Origin: an uncultured Oscillospiraceae bacterium
Lineage (GTDB): Bacteria > Bacillota > Clostridia > Oscillospirales > Ruminococcaceae
Length of the DNA stretch: 64,000 nucleotides
NCBI GenBank assembly: GCA_902490585.1
Contig: CABUEI010000005.1
Coordinates: forward strand, 1 to 64,000
Direction of reading: 5' to 3'
The position numbers and the translations under genes are program-made. The first letter of the stretch is position 1; each line of letters begins with the position of its first letter. Of the stretch, positions 35,858 to 44,469 are shown one piece after another. Below the pieces are notes generated by a model. That model was not told the origin of the DNA, did no database searches, and worked only from the letters and a program-made list of their open reading frames with translations.

Positions 35858-36796
35858 TTAATTATGTGACAGTATTTTTTCTGCCTCGTCCTTTACACGT
35901 TCTTTAAGCCACTCCGGCGAAACTACCTCACAATGACTTCCGAACCCCATGACAAAGCACATTATATTCTCCTCGTTCTGCATCATACATCTGAGTTCTG
36001 TCGTGTCTTCGTCTATAAGAGTTACCGTCTGATTTCTGCCGTATATACGCTCACGGGCAAGCATTGCATATCTGCCGTGCAACCACAGATCTATCTCATA
36101 CCACTCGCCGTTCTTTTTCATGCCGAATTCGTCAAGATAATCGCTTTCCTTATATGTTGCAAGCACGGTGAAACGGTCGTTTGTCACATTCATCGACTGA
36201 ATACGGCTGAGCTTGAAATATCGGATTTCATACGACTTTTTATCGTACCCCAGCATGAACCATGCGTTGTTGTACATGAACAGCTTATACGGGTCAAAGC
36301 GGCGGTGCGATACCTTGTTTGACAGCGACAGATAATCCATTTCAAGTTCTTTCCTGTGAGCTATACACTGTGCCACCGTGTCGTAACGTCTGTTAAGTTC
36401 CTGTTCATCTGTCGCAAGAGGAAAACGGTTGGCAACGGATATTTCCTGCGGCTCTTCATGCTTTACCGATGCAAAGACTTTCCCCATCGCTTTTTCATAC
36501 TCGCTTGAATAAGGAAAATCGTTGCGGTATTTCAGATATTCCGCTCCCGACGATAACGCTCGCTGTTCGGCTTCGGTAAGCTTTACCGCAGGGATCACGC
36601 TCTGCGATATCAGACGGTATCCGCCGTATTTACCGGGAATACCCTCAATATAATAACCTGCCTTTTCAAGCTCACTGCGGTACTCCGCTATATTGCGGAC
36701 GTTTGTTTCAAGAATATCAGCCAGCTCCTGACCCTTATACACTCTGCCTGAACTTAAAATCTGCAACATTTTAAGACAGTTTGATGTTTTCCCCAT
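35858..36796 (-). CDS. HTH and WYL domain transcriptional regulator
   Basis: A 312-residue regulator: winged helix at residues 1-60 (LKMLQILSSGRVYKGQELADILETNVRNIAEYRSELEKAG is split here as LQILSSGRVYKGQELADIL then VRNIAEYRSELEKAGYYI), a WYL ligand-sensing domain at about 130-215 (HRKELEMDYLS, RRFDPYKLFMYNNAWFMLGYD) and a WCX C-terminal region. The start at 36796 was chosen because GGAGGGTCGGCA lies right before this ATG; the open frame continues 13 codons upstream without a site. Ligand and targets unknown. Confidence 0.88.
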   Translation of the reverse strand: MGKTSNCLKMLQILSSGRVYKGQELADILETNVRNIAEYRSELEKAGYYIEGIPGKYGGYRLISQSVIPAVKLTEAEQRALSSGAEYLKYRNDFPYSSEYEKAMGKVFASVKHEEPQEISVANRFPLATDEQELNRRYDTVAQCIAHRKELEMDYLSLSNKVSHRRFDPYKLFMYNNAWFMLGYDKKSYEIRYFKLSRIQSMNVTNDRFTVLATYKESDYLDEFGMKKNGEWYEIDLWLHGRYAMLARERIYGRNQTVTLIDEDTTELRCMMQNEENIMCFVMGFGSHCEVVSPEWLKERVKDEAEKILSHN

Positions 36797-36859
36797 TGCC
36801 GACCCTCCGTAATTATAGTATATATAATTATACACTATTCGTGTCGGAAGTGCAATTGC

Positions 36860-37696
36860 TTAAAGCCGCTCCAGGAACTCCTTCTTCTTTTCCGAAAACT
36901 CTTCTTCGGTCAGAATACCGTTCTCTTTCATCTCATGAAGCTGTTTTATCTGCTCCATGATTGCTTTCGGGTCTTCTTTCTTCACAGCCGTTGCTGATGA
37001 ATGATTCTGTATATTCTGCGCCGCCTGAGAAGCCTTATCCTTTAAATTTCCTGCCGCACCTGCGATACTGCCTGCGGCGTTTTGCGCCATGTTCTTTATG
37101 CTGTCCGCATTCACAGAGCTTATCGCCGACTTTATTCCGTCAGCGTTTATTGACGGCAGAGATACGCCCGCAGTGCCGTTTTCATCTTCGGCTGAGTTTA
37201 CTGCGTCAAATACCTTGTTGCCTTTAAGTCCTAAGAACTGTATAACCGACATTGCTATAAGGGCAAACATAAGTATAAGTATTATCCAGAACCCTATCTG
37301 ATAGTTAAGCTCTACCTTTGCGGATACTCCCGTGCCTGCGGTCGCTCCGCCTGCCGCCGCATTTACTGCCGATGCCGCCGAACCGGGCGCTATGAACAGG
37401 CAGACGATACCTGCAACCGAGCCTATAGCGGATATAATCTTTCTGAAAGGCTTCAGCTGAGGGATATAACAGCTTGCCGCTACTGCCACAAGGCAAAGTA
37501 TAAACGCAAAGCCGAAAAATCCACCGTCCGTCACAAGCGAAAAGCCGTTCATCGACTGATCGGCGCTTCCGCCGCCGAATCCTCCGACAGAAACCTCCGC
37601 CTTTACCGACATAAAGGGAAGAAACAGTGCAACTATTATCAGCGCACAGATAATTCCCATAAGATTTTTAAGTATAAATTCCTTGTTCAGTTTCAT
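36860..37696 (-). CDS. Membrane protein with C-terminal SHOCT domain
   Basis: A 278-residue protein with a first helix at residues 13-30, three more at about 58-76, 84-103 and 134-155, then an Ala/Asn-rich cytosolic stretch and a C-terminal SHOCT motif (EQIKQLHEMKENGILTEEEFSEKK). SHOCT is a short helical oligomerisation module often ending membrane or phage proteins. A Gly/Ser-rich loop SVGGFGGGSADQS is between helices 1 and 2. GAGGTGTAATT precedes the ATG. It is last of a three-gene operon with the two genes that follow in this list. Function unknown. Confidence 0.75.
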   Translation of the reverse strand: MKLNKEFILKNLMGIICALIIVALFLPFMSVKAEVSVGGFGGGSADQSMNGFSLVTDGGFFGFAFILCLVAVAASCYIPQLKPFRKIISAIGSVAGIVCLFIAPGSAASAVNAAAGGATAGTGVSAKVELNYQIGFWIILILMFALIAMSVIQFLGLKGNKVFDAVNSAEDENGTAGVSLPSINADGIKSAISSVNADSIKNMAQNAAGSIAGAAGNLKDKASQAAQNIQNHSSATAVKKEDPKAIMEQIKQLHEMKENGILTEEEFSEKKKEFLERL

Positions 37697-37712
37697 AATT
37701 ACACCTCGTTGT

Positions 37713-38756
37713 TTATTGGCGCTGCATGTAGTAATCTTCTATGTTACATATCGTTACCACTATGTTGCGTATCGGCGGGTCGACCTCATCGGTTTCCACT
37801 ACATACAGCAGAATGACATAATCCAGATCCTGATAAAAATATACATTTCCCGTATCATTACTTATTTTGCATTTGTCACCGAAATTGTTCGTCATATAAG
37901 TGGTTAAATCGCTGTATTTTGATTTGTTGGGATCAAACATCGGGAAAAGTTCTTTTGCGTCGCATACCACTTTCAACGCTTTGCCTTGACCATAACCGCT
38001 TTTATCGTATTTACACTGATACAGCACCTCTTTATTATCTGTATAGTAACCGGCATATCCTACATAACCTGCCTTTTCATCCTCCAAATACAGCCCGTTA
38101 AACTCCGAATCCTCATAATCTGTATTGAAATATTGTGCTATGTTTTCAGGCAACTCTATTGTTCTGTTCTCCGCCGGCTTACTCTCCGGGGCTTCGGTCG
38201 CAGGAGCCGTTGTAGTTGTCGTTTCGGGAGCAATTGTCGTCTGCGGAGCAGTCGTTGTAGTTTCCGGCACTTCCGAAGGCTCTTCATCTGAAACATCGGG
38301 TACTGAATAATCCGCTCCGTCCTTGTCGTATATGCCGCCGAAAAGCCCACTTCCGTTTGCCTGTACCGCAAGTGACATCTGCTTTTCGTTTACGTTTGCG
38401 GTGCAGGTGTCGCTGTATGTCTGACCGCCTGCTACGATTGTAAGTATCAGCTTTCCGTCAGCTATATCGTATGTGCCCTCGTCCGACTGTGCCGTAACCG
38501 TTCCGTCTGCCGCCGTCTGCTTATACGACAGCTCCTTGTTATCCTTGAATCTCAGCTCGTATGTGCTGTCGCCGACTTTCTTGTACCATGCACCGTAAAT
38601 ATTTACTGTGTTGAGTTCCATCGTTGCGCTGACAGTCGGGTTGCTGTCACCTTTCTGACCGCTTACAACAAAATAAGCAACCAGTGCGGCAACTATAACC
38701 GCAATCACAACGCACAGTACTATTATGTTGTTCTTTTTTGAACTTCCCTGTTCCAT
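37713..38756 (-). CDS. Membrane-anchored extracellular protein with Thr-rich linker
   Basis: A 347-residue protein with an N-terminal signal-anchor helix (residues 10-31) and no lipobox. A lipocalin-like/DUF5640-type beta region at about 48-145 (NIYGAWYKKVGDSTYELRF, DEGTYDIADGKLIL) follows, then a Thr/Pro/Glu-rich linker at about 165-198 and a C-terminal domain of 150 residues I cannot assign. GAGGAGGAGTAATT precedes the ATG, which lies 2 bases after the stop of the upstream regulator gene, so it is cotranscribed with it and with the SHOCT protein. Confidence 0.75.
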   Translation of the reverse strand: MEQGSSKKNNIIVLCVVIAVIVAALVAYFVVSGQKGDSNPTVSATMELNTVNIYGAWYKKVGDSTYELRFKDNKELSYKQTAADGTVTAQSDEGTYDIADGKLILTIVAGGQTYSDTCTANVNEKQMSLAVQANGSGLFGGIYDKDGADYSVPDVSDEEPSEVPETTTTAPQTTIAPETTTTTAPATEAPESKPAENRTIELPENIAQYFNTDYEDSEFNGLYLEDEKAGYVGYAGYYTDNKEVLYQCKYDKSGYGQGKALKVVCDAKELFPMFDPNKSKYSDLTTYMTNNFGDKCKISNDTGNVYFYQDLDYVILLYVVETDEVDPPIRNIVVTICNIEDYYMQRQ

Positions 38757-38758
38757 AA

Positions 38759-39031
38759 TTACTCCTCCTCGTTTTTCTTCTTCAGAAGTTTTCTTATAGT
38801 CCTCTCCGAATAGTTATACTCGGTGGCTATCTTATTGAGCGAATCGGATGTGCCGTCATAGTTCCTTATTGCTTCCTTTGCCACATACTCCTTTGAATAA
38901 AGCCGTGTGGGAAAATTTATCTGACTGCCTTTCATCTGATTATAAAGCTTTACGGTATTTTCAAAACCGATAGTTTCGCATATCGTCCCGTATACACCGT
39001 TAAGCAATTCGGATTTATTGTTCTTGTCCAT
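38759..39031 (-). CDS. Mor-like helix-turn-helix protein
   Basis: A 90-residue DNA-binding protein. The C-terminal half, NFPTRLYSKEYVAKEAIRNY then LNKIATEYNYSERTIRKLLKKK, has the beta-strand-plus-HTH pattern of Mor/C-type activators seen in phages and in small clostridial regulators. CAGGAGTTGCT precedes the ATG. It heads the operon with the two envelope genes and probably controls it. A -10 TATAAT (39067-39072, minus strand) with a 12-base palindrome TACTGTACAGTA (39074-39085) just upstream is its probable promoter and operator. Confidence 0.75.
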   Translation of the reverse strand: MDKNNKSELLNGVYGTICETIGFENTVKLYNQMKGSQINFPTRLYSKEYVAKEAIRNYDGTSDSLNKIATEYNYSERTIRKLLKKKNEEE

Positions 39032-39066
39032 AGCAACTCCTGCAAATTGTAATTCTATGTAATGTT

Positions 39067-39085
39067 ATTATACTACTGTACAGTA
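39067..39085 (-). promoter_or_regulatory. Promoter -10 and palindrome of the envelope operon
   Basis: Minus-strand TATAAT (39067-39072) adjoining the self-complementary TACTGTACAGTA (39074-39085). No good -35 is seen, which fits an activator-dependent promoter. The rest of the 260-base gap to tetR holds only the tetR terminator. Confidence 0.5.
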
Positions 39086-39243
39086 TATCTTTTCCTCTGC
39101 CCTTTTCCACGCAAAACTCCACAGGAAAACGGCGGTGAAAAGCTTGTTGAAAAATACATTGCAATGTTCCTTTTTCAAGTATATTAAAACACCGTTTGCT
39201 ACATTATTTATGTATAAATTGAAAACTAATCTGAAAACGGGAC

Positions 39244-39277
39244 AAAAAATTCCCGACCTGTAAAAACAAGCCGGGAA
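39244..39277 (-). terminator. Terminator after the TetR gene
   Basis: Minus-strand stem TTCCCGGCTTGT/ACAGGTCGGGAA (wobbles inside) followed by TTTTTTG. Confidence 0.75.
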
Positions 39278-39291
39278 CGGATTTATTCAGT

Positions 39292-39876
39292 TTACTTAGC
39301 CGCATGAGCGGATTTTATCATGATAAGCGTACTTCTGAACTGGACGCTGAGCATATCGGAAACTTCCTTGTCGGTGAACAGACATATATTAGATGATAAA
39401 AGTACTCCGATACCGTAAGTGAATATCCATACCTGTCTGAACAGCGTCATAGCATCTTCTCTCGACAGTGCATAATCGTTCATTATGTACTCTATGCACT
39501 TGTCTGCGGTAACTCCGAGCATGGACGAGAACATTTTCTCAAAATTGAATGTATGATCCTGCTCTCTCATGAACAGAAGCCTGAACAGTCTCGGCTTCTC
39601 CTTGGCGAAAGTCAGCATCTGTATGCCGACTTGTTTGAAAGCAGGCATATCGGGAGTTTCCTTTTCCGCATACTGCCCGAAAACTTCCATAGCAGACTCA
39701 CGGACGGAATTTTCAAGCTCTTCCATGTTCTTATATGCCGTAAAAATAGGACGTGTTGATGTGCCCATCGCTTCCGCAAGACTTCTTGCATTGAGCGCCT
39801 CTGCACCGCTTTCGGTCACTATTCCGAGTGCTATCTGAGTTATTTCTTCCCTTGTATATTTTGCCCTTGGCGGCAT
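39292..39876 (-). CDS. TetR/AcrR-family regulator
   Basis: A 194-residue repressor. The HTH is at residues 10-55 (TREEITQIALGIVTESGAEALNARSLAEAMG is the pattern, in pieces REEITQIALGIV and NARSLAEAMGTSTRPIFTAY); the C-terminal ligand domain is helical (QVWIFTYGIGVLLSSN). It has a perfect sigma-A promoter overlapped at the transcription start by a 10-base-arm inverted repeat, so it likely represses itself. No transporter is adjacent. Confidence 0.88.
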   Translation of the reverse strand: MPPRAKYTREEITQIALGIVTESGAEALNARSLAEAMGTSTRPIFTAYKNMEELENSVRESAMEVFGQYAEKETPDMPAFKQVGIQMLTFAKEKPRLFRLLFMREQDHTFNFEKMFSSMLGVTADKCIEYIMNDYALSREDAMTLFRQVWIFTYGIGVLLSSNICLFTDKEVSDMLSVQFRSTLIMIKSAHAAK

Positions 39877-39897
39877 ATCATCACCTCATAATATAAA

Positions 39898-39961
39898 AAC
39901 CTGTTATACAACAAATGTTCCATAACAGGTTAATTATACCACTGCAAAAGCATACTGTCAA
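39898..39961 (-). promoter_or_regulatory. Promoter and operator of the TetR gene
   Basis: Minus strand TTGACA (39956-39961), 17 bases, TATAAT (39933-39938), fully consensus. Arms AACCTGTTAT (39898-39907) and ATAACAGGTT (39922-39931) form a perfect inverted repeat just past the -10. Confidence 0.75.
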
Positions 39962-40016
39962 CAGTTATTACCGCTTTCTTTCATTATCTTCCTGTCACTT
40001 TTGCAACTGTGCGAAG

Positions 40017-40988
40017 TCAGCCGTTTATATCTCTGTTGTTGAACTCCGCAATTTCATCTATATGGCTGTATATATACTCCTGCGCCTGCTTTGAATAAAT
40101 AACCGCCGTATATTCCTCACCGCTCTGCGAAGTACGTTGTGCGGTACTTATTCCGAGTTTTACGCCTTCTTCAGTGGGAAGTCTGCTCTTTCTGCCGTCG
40201 GAGATTTCCGTATTCACAAGTATGCCCTGCTCTTCGAGCCATTTTGATATAGCTCCTGCTTTAAGCGTACCCGATTCATCTTCGTTTACATAAAAGTTGA
40301 CGGTATGTGTAAGCTCAGTTGCCGATAACGGCTTTTCTGACGTTGTGAGTTTATCACGCATTTCATCTGTCACTGAAAGCGGTTTTCTTTTGCGTTTTTC
40401 TCTCTGCAATCCGTTCATTTCAGCTATTGCGTCTATATTATCAAGTACAAACTGCTGTGCCGACGGTGTAATCATAATCGCATATCTCGGAAAACCTCCG
40501 GGAGTGAAATATTCGTTAAGGCGTACACCCTCAGATATTCCGCTGTCGGTCGGCACTCTTTTAAGTTTGCCGTTCGGCAATGTTTCTTCCGTCAGCATAC
40601 CGATTACAGTCAGCCAGTCTGCAATTGCAGAACCTTTCAGTTTTATCGAAACCTCACGGTCAAGATATTTGTTTATCATATCCGTAAATGTTGACAGCGA
40701 CACATCATTTATAAAGCATTTGAACTTTGCCCTTGCTTCATCCGTTATGACAACCGCACCACGTTTCTGCGGTTTAATAACTTCAACTGTTTTCGCCGAT
40801 ACCACTTCTCCCCCGTTTTCAATCACCTTTGCAAGTACCCCCGAAATGTAGAAAAAGCAACGTGACAACTTGACGTTATTTACAATGTCATCATCGGGCA
40901 CAGGCTTGTCCGTAAACGGATCAATTCCGTTTGCAAGCTTGTCTATGTATTCTTTAGCGTGTTTCATGGTCTCGAGTTCAGTAGGCAT
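40017..40988 (-). CDS. Hypothetical protein with internally duplicated domain
   Basis: A 323-residue soluble protein I cannot name. The N-terminus KHAKEYIDKLANGIDPFTDKPVP..VKLSRCFFYISGVL is a pattern I recognise from clostridial proteins of unknown function. Two related units of about 100 residues follow, at about 98-205 and 220-320: each runs 'IKLKGSAIADWLTVIGML..KRVPTDSGISEG..YAIMITPSAQQFVLDNIDAIAEMN' in the first and the matching 'LKAGAISKWLEEQGIL..SRLPTEEGVKLG..YTAVIYSKQAQEYIYSHIDEIAEFN' in the second, quoted here in pieces. GGGGGAAAACG precedes the ATG. No membrane segment or catalytic motif. The spacing resembles a repeated winged-helix-like or antirepressor C-terminal module, but this is weak. 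Confidence 0.7.
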   Translation of the reverse strand: MPTELETMKHAKEYIDKLANGIDPFTDKPVPDDDIVNNVKLSRCFFYISGVLAKVIENGGEVVSAKTVEVIKPQKRGAVVITDEARAKFKCFINDVSLSTFTDMINKYLDREVSIKLKGSAIADWLTVIGMLTEETLPNGKLKRVPTDSGISEGVRLNEYFTPGGFPRYAIMITPSAQQFVLDNIDAIAEMNGLQREKRKRKPLSVTDEMRDKLTTSEKPLSATELTHTVNFYVNEDESGTLKAGAISKWLEEQGILVNTEISDGRKSRLPTEEGVKLGISTAQRTSQSGEEYTAVIYSKQAQEYIYSHIDEIAEFNNRDING

Positions 40989-41205
40989 GACGTTTTCCCC
41001 CGTTAAAATATGTTAATGATATTTTAGCATAGATGAACTTTAATTGCAATGTTATTTTATCAAGCAGAGCAAAAACAGCACGATTACATTCTATAAAACA
41101 CCGCAGATTTTCACCAGAAATTTCATTTGATATTTAAAAAATCTCCGAACATAATAATGTTGCAAGGTCAAAAGGACCTGCAAAAAATTACGGAGGAAAA
41201 CAACA

Positions 41206-41394
41206 ATGGCTAGTACTAATAAAAAGAACAAGGCAGCATTAAACAGCATCAAGATGCAGGCTGCAAACGAAGTAGGCGTACCCCTCAAGGACAACGGTTA
41301 CAACGGTGACCTTACTTCAAAGCAGGCAGGTTCAATCGGCGGACAGATGGTCAAGAAGATGATCGAATCTTACGAAATGTCAAACCAGCAGTAA
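41206..41394 (+). CDS. Alpha/beta-type small acid-soluble spore protein
   Basis: A 62-residue DNA-coating protein of dormant spores. The family signature KMQAANEVGVPL (GPR protease cleavage region) and the C-terminal YNGDLTSKQAGSIGGQMVKKMIESY are present. ACGGAGGAAAA precedes the ATG. A CATAATA at 41150-41156 could be a sigma-G/sigma-F type -10, with no convincing -35, so forespore control is expected from the family but only weakly seen. It shows that the organism can sporulate or descends from spore formers. Confidence 0.93.
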   Translation: MASTNKKNKAALNSIKMQAANEVGVPLKDNGYNGDLTSKQAGSIGGQMVKKMIESYEMSNQQ

Positions 41395-41407
41395 CCTGAA
41401 ATATCAC

Positions 41408-41450
41408 AATCGGTCCGATGCCTTCAAAACGGTATCGGACCGATTTATTT
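41408..41450 (+). terminator. Terminator after the spore protein gene
   Basis: AATCGGTCCGAT/ATCGGACCGATT perfect stem, then TATTT. Confidence 0.8.
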
Positions 41451-41520
41451 CCGTAACGATATAAGCCGGCTTTTAATGAAAGAAATCCGCTTAAAAAATT
41501 CAAAATATCAAAAAAACATA

Positions 41521-41549
41521 TTGAACTTTTGTAAGAATAGTGCTATAAT
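41521..41549 (+). promoter_or_regulatory. sigma-A promoter of ilvE
   Basis: TTGAAC (41521-41526), 17 bases, TATAAT (41544-41549). A leader of about 160 bases follows before the ilvE start, with a CCTTA..TAAGG hairpin (about 41630-41647) and CCGC-TATG-GCGG. No T-box core is present. Confidence 0.65.
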
Positions 41550-41715
41550 TTTCTTTGTACAATTAGTCGGTACTGCAAGCAGGACAGAATTTTCCTTTAT
41601 TTTTGCAAAACTGATACTGAAAGGAAACGACCTTACGCTTGCATAAGGCAGACGAGCTGCCGCTATGGCGGAAATTATGGCGATAAACTCGCTTTCAGGA
41701 AGGAATGGTTTTACA

Positions 41716-42780
41716 ATGGAAATCAAAATTGAAAAAACTAAAACACCTAAGGCAAAGCCCATTGACGAAACAAAGCTCGGTTTCGGTCACATCTTTACTG
41801 ATCACATGTTCATTATGGAATATGACACAGGCAAGGGCTGGCATGATGCAAGAATAGTCCCCTACGGAGAAATTTCACTTTCACCTGCCGCTATGGTTCT
41901 TCACTACGGACAGGAAATCTTTGAGGGTATGAAGGCATACAGAACTCCCGACGGAAACATTCAGTTCTTCCGTCCCGAAGAAAACTTCAAGAGAATGAAC
42001 ATCTCCGCTGAACGTCTTGTTATCCCTCAGCTTAACGTTGACGACTGCTTACAGGCTCTTCACGAACTTGTCAAGATAGATGCGGACTGGGTACCTCATA
42101 CAGACGGTGCTTCACTTTACATACGTCCGTTCATATTTGCCGCTGATCCGTTCCTCGGCGTTCGTCCCGGCGACAAGTACTACTTCATGATAATCATGTC
42201 ACCCTCAGGCGCATATTACGCTTCAGGTCTTGACCCCGTTAATATCTATGTTGAAACAAACTATGTCCGTGCAGTAAGAGGCGGTATGGGCTTCACAAAG
42301 ACAGGCGGTAACTACGCCGCATCTCTTATCGGTCAGGACGAGGCTCACAAGCAGAACTACTCACAGGTACTGTGGCTTGACGGTGTTGAGCGTAAGTACA
42401 TTGAAGAAGTAGGCGCTATGAACATCTTCTTCGTAATCGACGGCGAGGTTGTTACTCCCGCACTCCAGGGCTCTATTCTTTCAGGTATCACAAGAAAGTC
42501 ATCTATAGAGCTGTGTAAGAAGTGGGGTCTCAAAGTAAGCGAAAAGAGAATCACAATCCAGGAGATCGCAGACGCTTACGATGCAGGCAAACTGAACGAA
42601 GTATTCGGTACAGGTACAGCCGCTGTTATCTCACCTGTAGGTCACTTAAAGTGGGGCGATAAGGTAATGCTTATCAACGACAACAAGATCGGACCTATCT
42701 CACAGCGTCTTTATGACACAATGACAGGTATGCAGTACGGCAAGCTCCCCGATGAAATGGGCTGGATCGAACGCCTGTAA
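41716..42780 (+). CDS. ilvE: Branched-chain amino acid aminotransferase
   Basis: PLP fold-type IV enzyme for the last step of Leu/Ile/Val synthesis. GFGHIFTDHMFIMEYDTGKGW near the start, LHYGQEIFEGMKAYR, the PLP-Lys region GFTKTGGNYAAS, and LNEVFGTGTAAVISPVG are typical; length is then 354 residues. The start at 41716 was chosen because the protein begins MEIKIEKTK there with AGGAAGG upstream; an in-frame ATG at 41665 adds 17 residues without a ribosome site. It stands alone, with its own promoter and leader. Confidence 0.93.
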   Translation: MEIKIEKTKTPKAKPIDETKLGFGHIFTDHMFIMEYDTGKGWHDARIVPYGEISLSPAAMVLHYGQEIFEGMKAYRTPDGNIQFFRPEENFKRMNISAERLVIPQLNVDDCLQALHELVKIDADWVPHTDGASLYIRPFIFAADPFLGVRPGDKYYFMIIMSPSGAYYASGLDPVNIYVETNYVRAVRGGMGFTKTGGNYAASLIGQDEAHKQNYSQVLWLDGVERKYIEEVGAMNIFFVIDGEVVTPALQGSILSGITRKSSIELCKKWGLKVSEKRITIQEIADAYDAGKLNEVFGTGTAAVISPVGHLKWGDKVMLINDNKIGPISQRLYDTMTGMQYGKLPDEMGWIERL

Positions 42781-42968
42781 GGCGTAATAAATTCCGACCT
42801 TTTTATATGCTTGTAATATAAGTAAGTCAGTGAAACGGTCGGGATTAAAAGTTCATCGTATTAAAACGGTATTTTAACCGTATTCATTATATGGCAGACA
42901 AGCACGACAGCGCAGATACGTTGCCGTGCACTGCTTTTAAATGCAAAACATGAAAGGAAATTTCGCAC

Positions 42969-44345
42969 ATGAAAAACACAGAAAAAACCATGGATAAGCT
43001 GGTCGCTCTCTGTAAGGGCAGAGGCTTTATATATCCCGGCAGTGAGATATACGGAGGACTTGCAAACACATGGGATTTCGGACCTCTCGGCGTTGAGCTG
43101 AAGAACAACATCAAGTCCGCATGGCGTAAAAAATTCATACAGGAGTGCAAGTACAACGTAGGTCTTGACAGTGCTATCCTCATGAACCCTCAGACATGGG
43201 TAGCATCGGGTCATATCGGCGGATTTTCCGATCCCCTTATGGATTGCAAGGCTTGTAAGACACGTCACAGAGCGGACAATCTTATCGAGGACTTTGACGG
43301 CACAAACTGTGCGGGCTGGTCAAACGAGCAGATGATGGATTATATCCGTGAAAAAGGCATCACCTGCCCCAACTGCGGCAAGGCTGATTTCACAGATATC
43401 AGACAGTTCAACCTTATGTTCAAGACATTCCAGGGAGTTACAGAAGACTCAAAGAGTGAGCTTTATCTCCGTCCCGAAACCGCACAGGGTATCTTCGTAA
43501 ACTTCATGAATATCCAGCGTACAACCCGTAAAAAAGTACCTTTCGGTGTTGCACAGGTTGGTAAGTCATTCAGAAACGAGATCACTCCCGGTAACTTCAT
43601 TTTCCGTGTAAGAGAGTTCGAGCAGATGGAACTTGAATTCTTCTGCAAGCCCGGCACAGACCTTGACTGGTTCTATTTCTGGAAGGACTACTGCAAGAAG
43701 TGGCTCCTGTCCCTCGGCATAAACGAAGAAAACTTAAGACTGCGTGATCACGATAAGGAAGAGCTTTGCTTCTACTCAAAGGCAACAACAGACTTCGAAT
43801 ATCTGTTCCCGTTCGGCTGGGGCGAGCTTTGGGGCGTTGCGGACAGAACCGACTACGATCTTACACAGCACATCAAGACAAGCGGTCAGAAGATGGAATA
43901 TTTCGATCCCGAAACAAACGAGAAGTACGTTCCTTATGTTATCGAGCCTTCGCTCGGTGTTGAACGTCTGTTCCTTGCAGTTATCACTGAGGCTTATGAC
44001 GAAGAACAGCTTGAGGACGGCACAACAAGAAACGTTATGCACTTCCATCCTTACCTTGCTCCCGTCAAGGCGGCAGTTCTGCCCCTGTCAAAGAAACTTG
44101 CAGACAAGGCAGGCGAGATTGCAGACGAGCTGTCAAAGTACTTCTGCGTTGACTATGACGATGCAGGTGCTATCGGCAAGAGATACAGAAGACAGGACGA
44201 GATCGGTACTCCCTTCTGCATCACATATGACTTCGACAGCGTTGAGGACGGCTGCGTAACAGTCCGTGAGCGTGACTCTATGAAGCAGGAAAGAATGCCT
44301 ATCGCAGATGTAAAGAAGTACATCGAGGACAGAATTGCGTTCTGA
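42969..44345 (+). CDS. glyS: Glycyl-tRNA synthetase, class II dimeric type
   Basis: Charges tRNA-Gly. GFIYPGSEIYGGLANTWDFGPLG at the N-terminus, RPETAQGIFVNF, motif 2 in VGKSFRNEITPGNFIFRVREF, motif 3 in IEPSLGVERLFLAV, and a C-terminal anticodon-binding domain. Length 458 matches the alpha2 (GRS1-type) enzyme, not the alpha2beta2 type. CATGAAAGGAAATT precedes the ATG. The 188-base gap upstream holds a CCGACC..GGTCGG hairpin without a T run and no recognisable riboswitch. Confidence 0.97.
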   Translation: MKNTEKTMDKLVALCKGRGFIYPGSEIYGGLANTWDFGPLGVELKNNIKSAWRKKFIQECKYNVGLDSAILMNPQTWVASGHIGGFSDPLMDCKACKTRHRADNLIEDFDGTNCAGWSNEQMMDYIREKGITCPNCGKADFTDIRQFNLMFKTFQGVTEDSKSELYLRPETAQGIFVNFMNIQRTTRKKVPFGVAQVGKSFRNEITPGNFIFRVREFEQMELEFFCKPGTDLDWFYFWKDYCKKWLLSLGINEENLRLRDHDKEELCFYSKATTDFEYLFPFGWGELWGVADRTDYDLTQHIKTSGQKMEYFDPETNEKYVPYVIEPSLGVERLFLAVITEAYDEEQLEDGTTRNVMHFHPYLAPVKAAVLPLSKKLADKAGEIADELSKYFCVDYDDAGAIGKRYRRQDEIGTPFCITYDFDSVEDGCVTVRERDSMKQERMPIADVKKYIEDRIAF

Positions 44346-44368
44346 TAAGATAAATAATATGATAAAGC

Positions 44369-44400
44369 AAAACGGGGTGTCAACGCACCTCGTTTTTTAT
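44369..44400 (+). terminator. Terminator after glyS
   Basis: AACGGGGTG/CACCTCGTT stem followed by TTTTTATTTT. Confidence 0.8.
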
Positions 44401-44422
44401 TTTCATAATACTTCTCCCCCTC

Positions 44423-44451
44423 TTGCATTTCTTCCCCCTTTATGCTATACT
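44423..44451 (+). promoter_or_regulatory. sigma-A promoter of the corrinoid locus
   Basis: TTGCAT (44423-44428), 17 bases, TATACT (44446-44451), about 20 bases before the riboswitch. Confidence 0.7.
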
Positions 44452-44469
44452 TAACCTTAACCGAATATC

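Noticed and set aside
41121..41156. Full sigma-G promoter for the spore protein gene
   Set aside because: CATAATA fits a -10, but no convincing -35 stands at the right distance, so only a weak mention is made.
41550..41715. T-box leader for ilvE
   Set aside because: The AGGGTGGNACCGCG core and the specifier-loop layout are absent.
42781..42968. Glycine riboswitch or T-box before glyS
   Set aside because: Only a CCGACC/GGTCGG stem and a small AACGGT dyad were seen; no conserved core.
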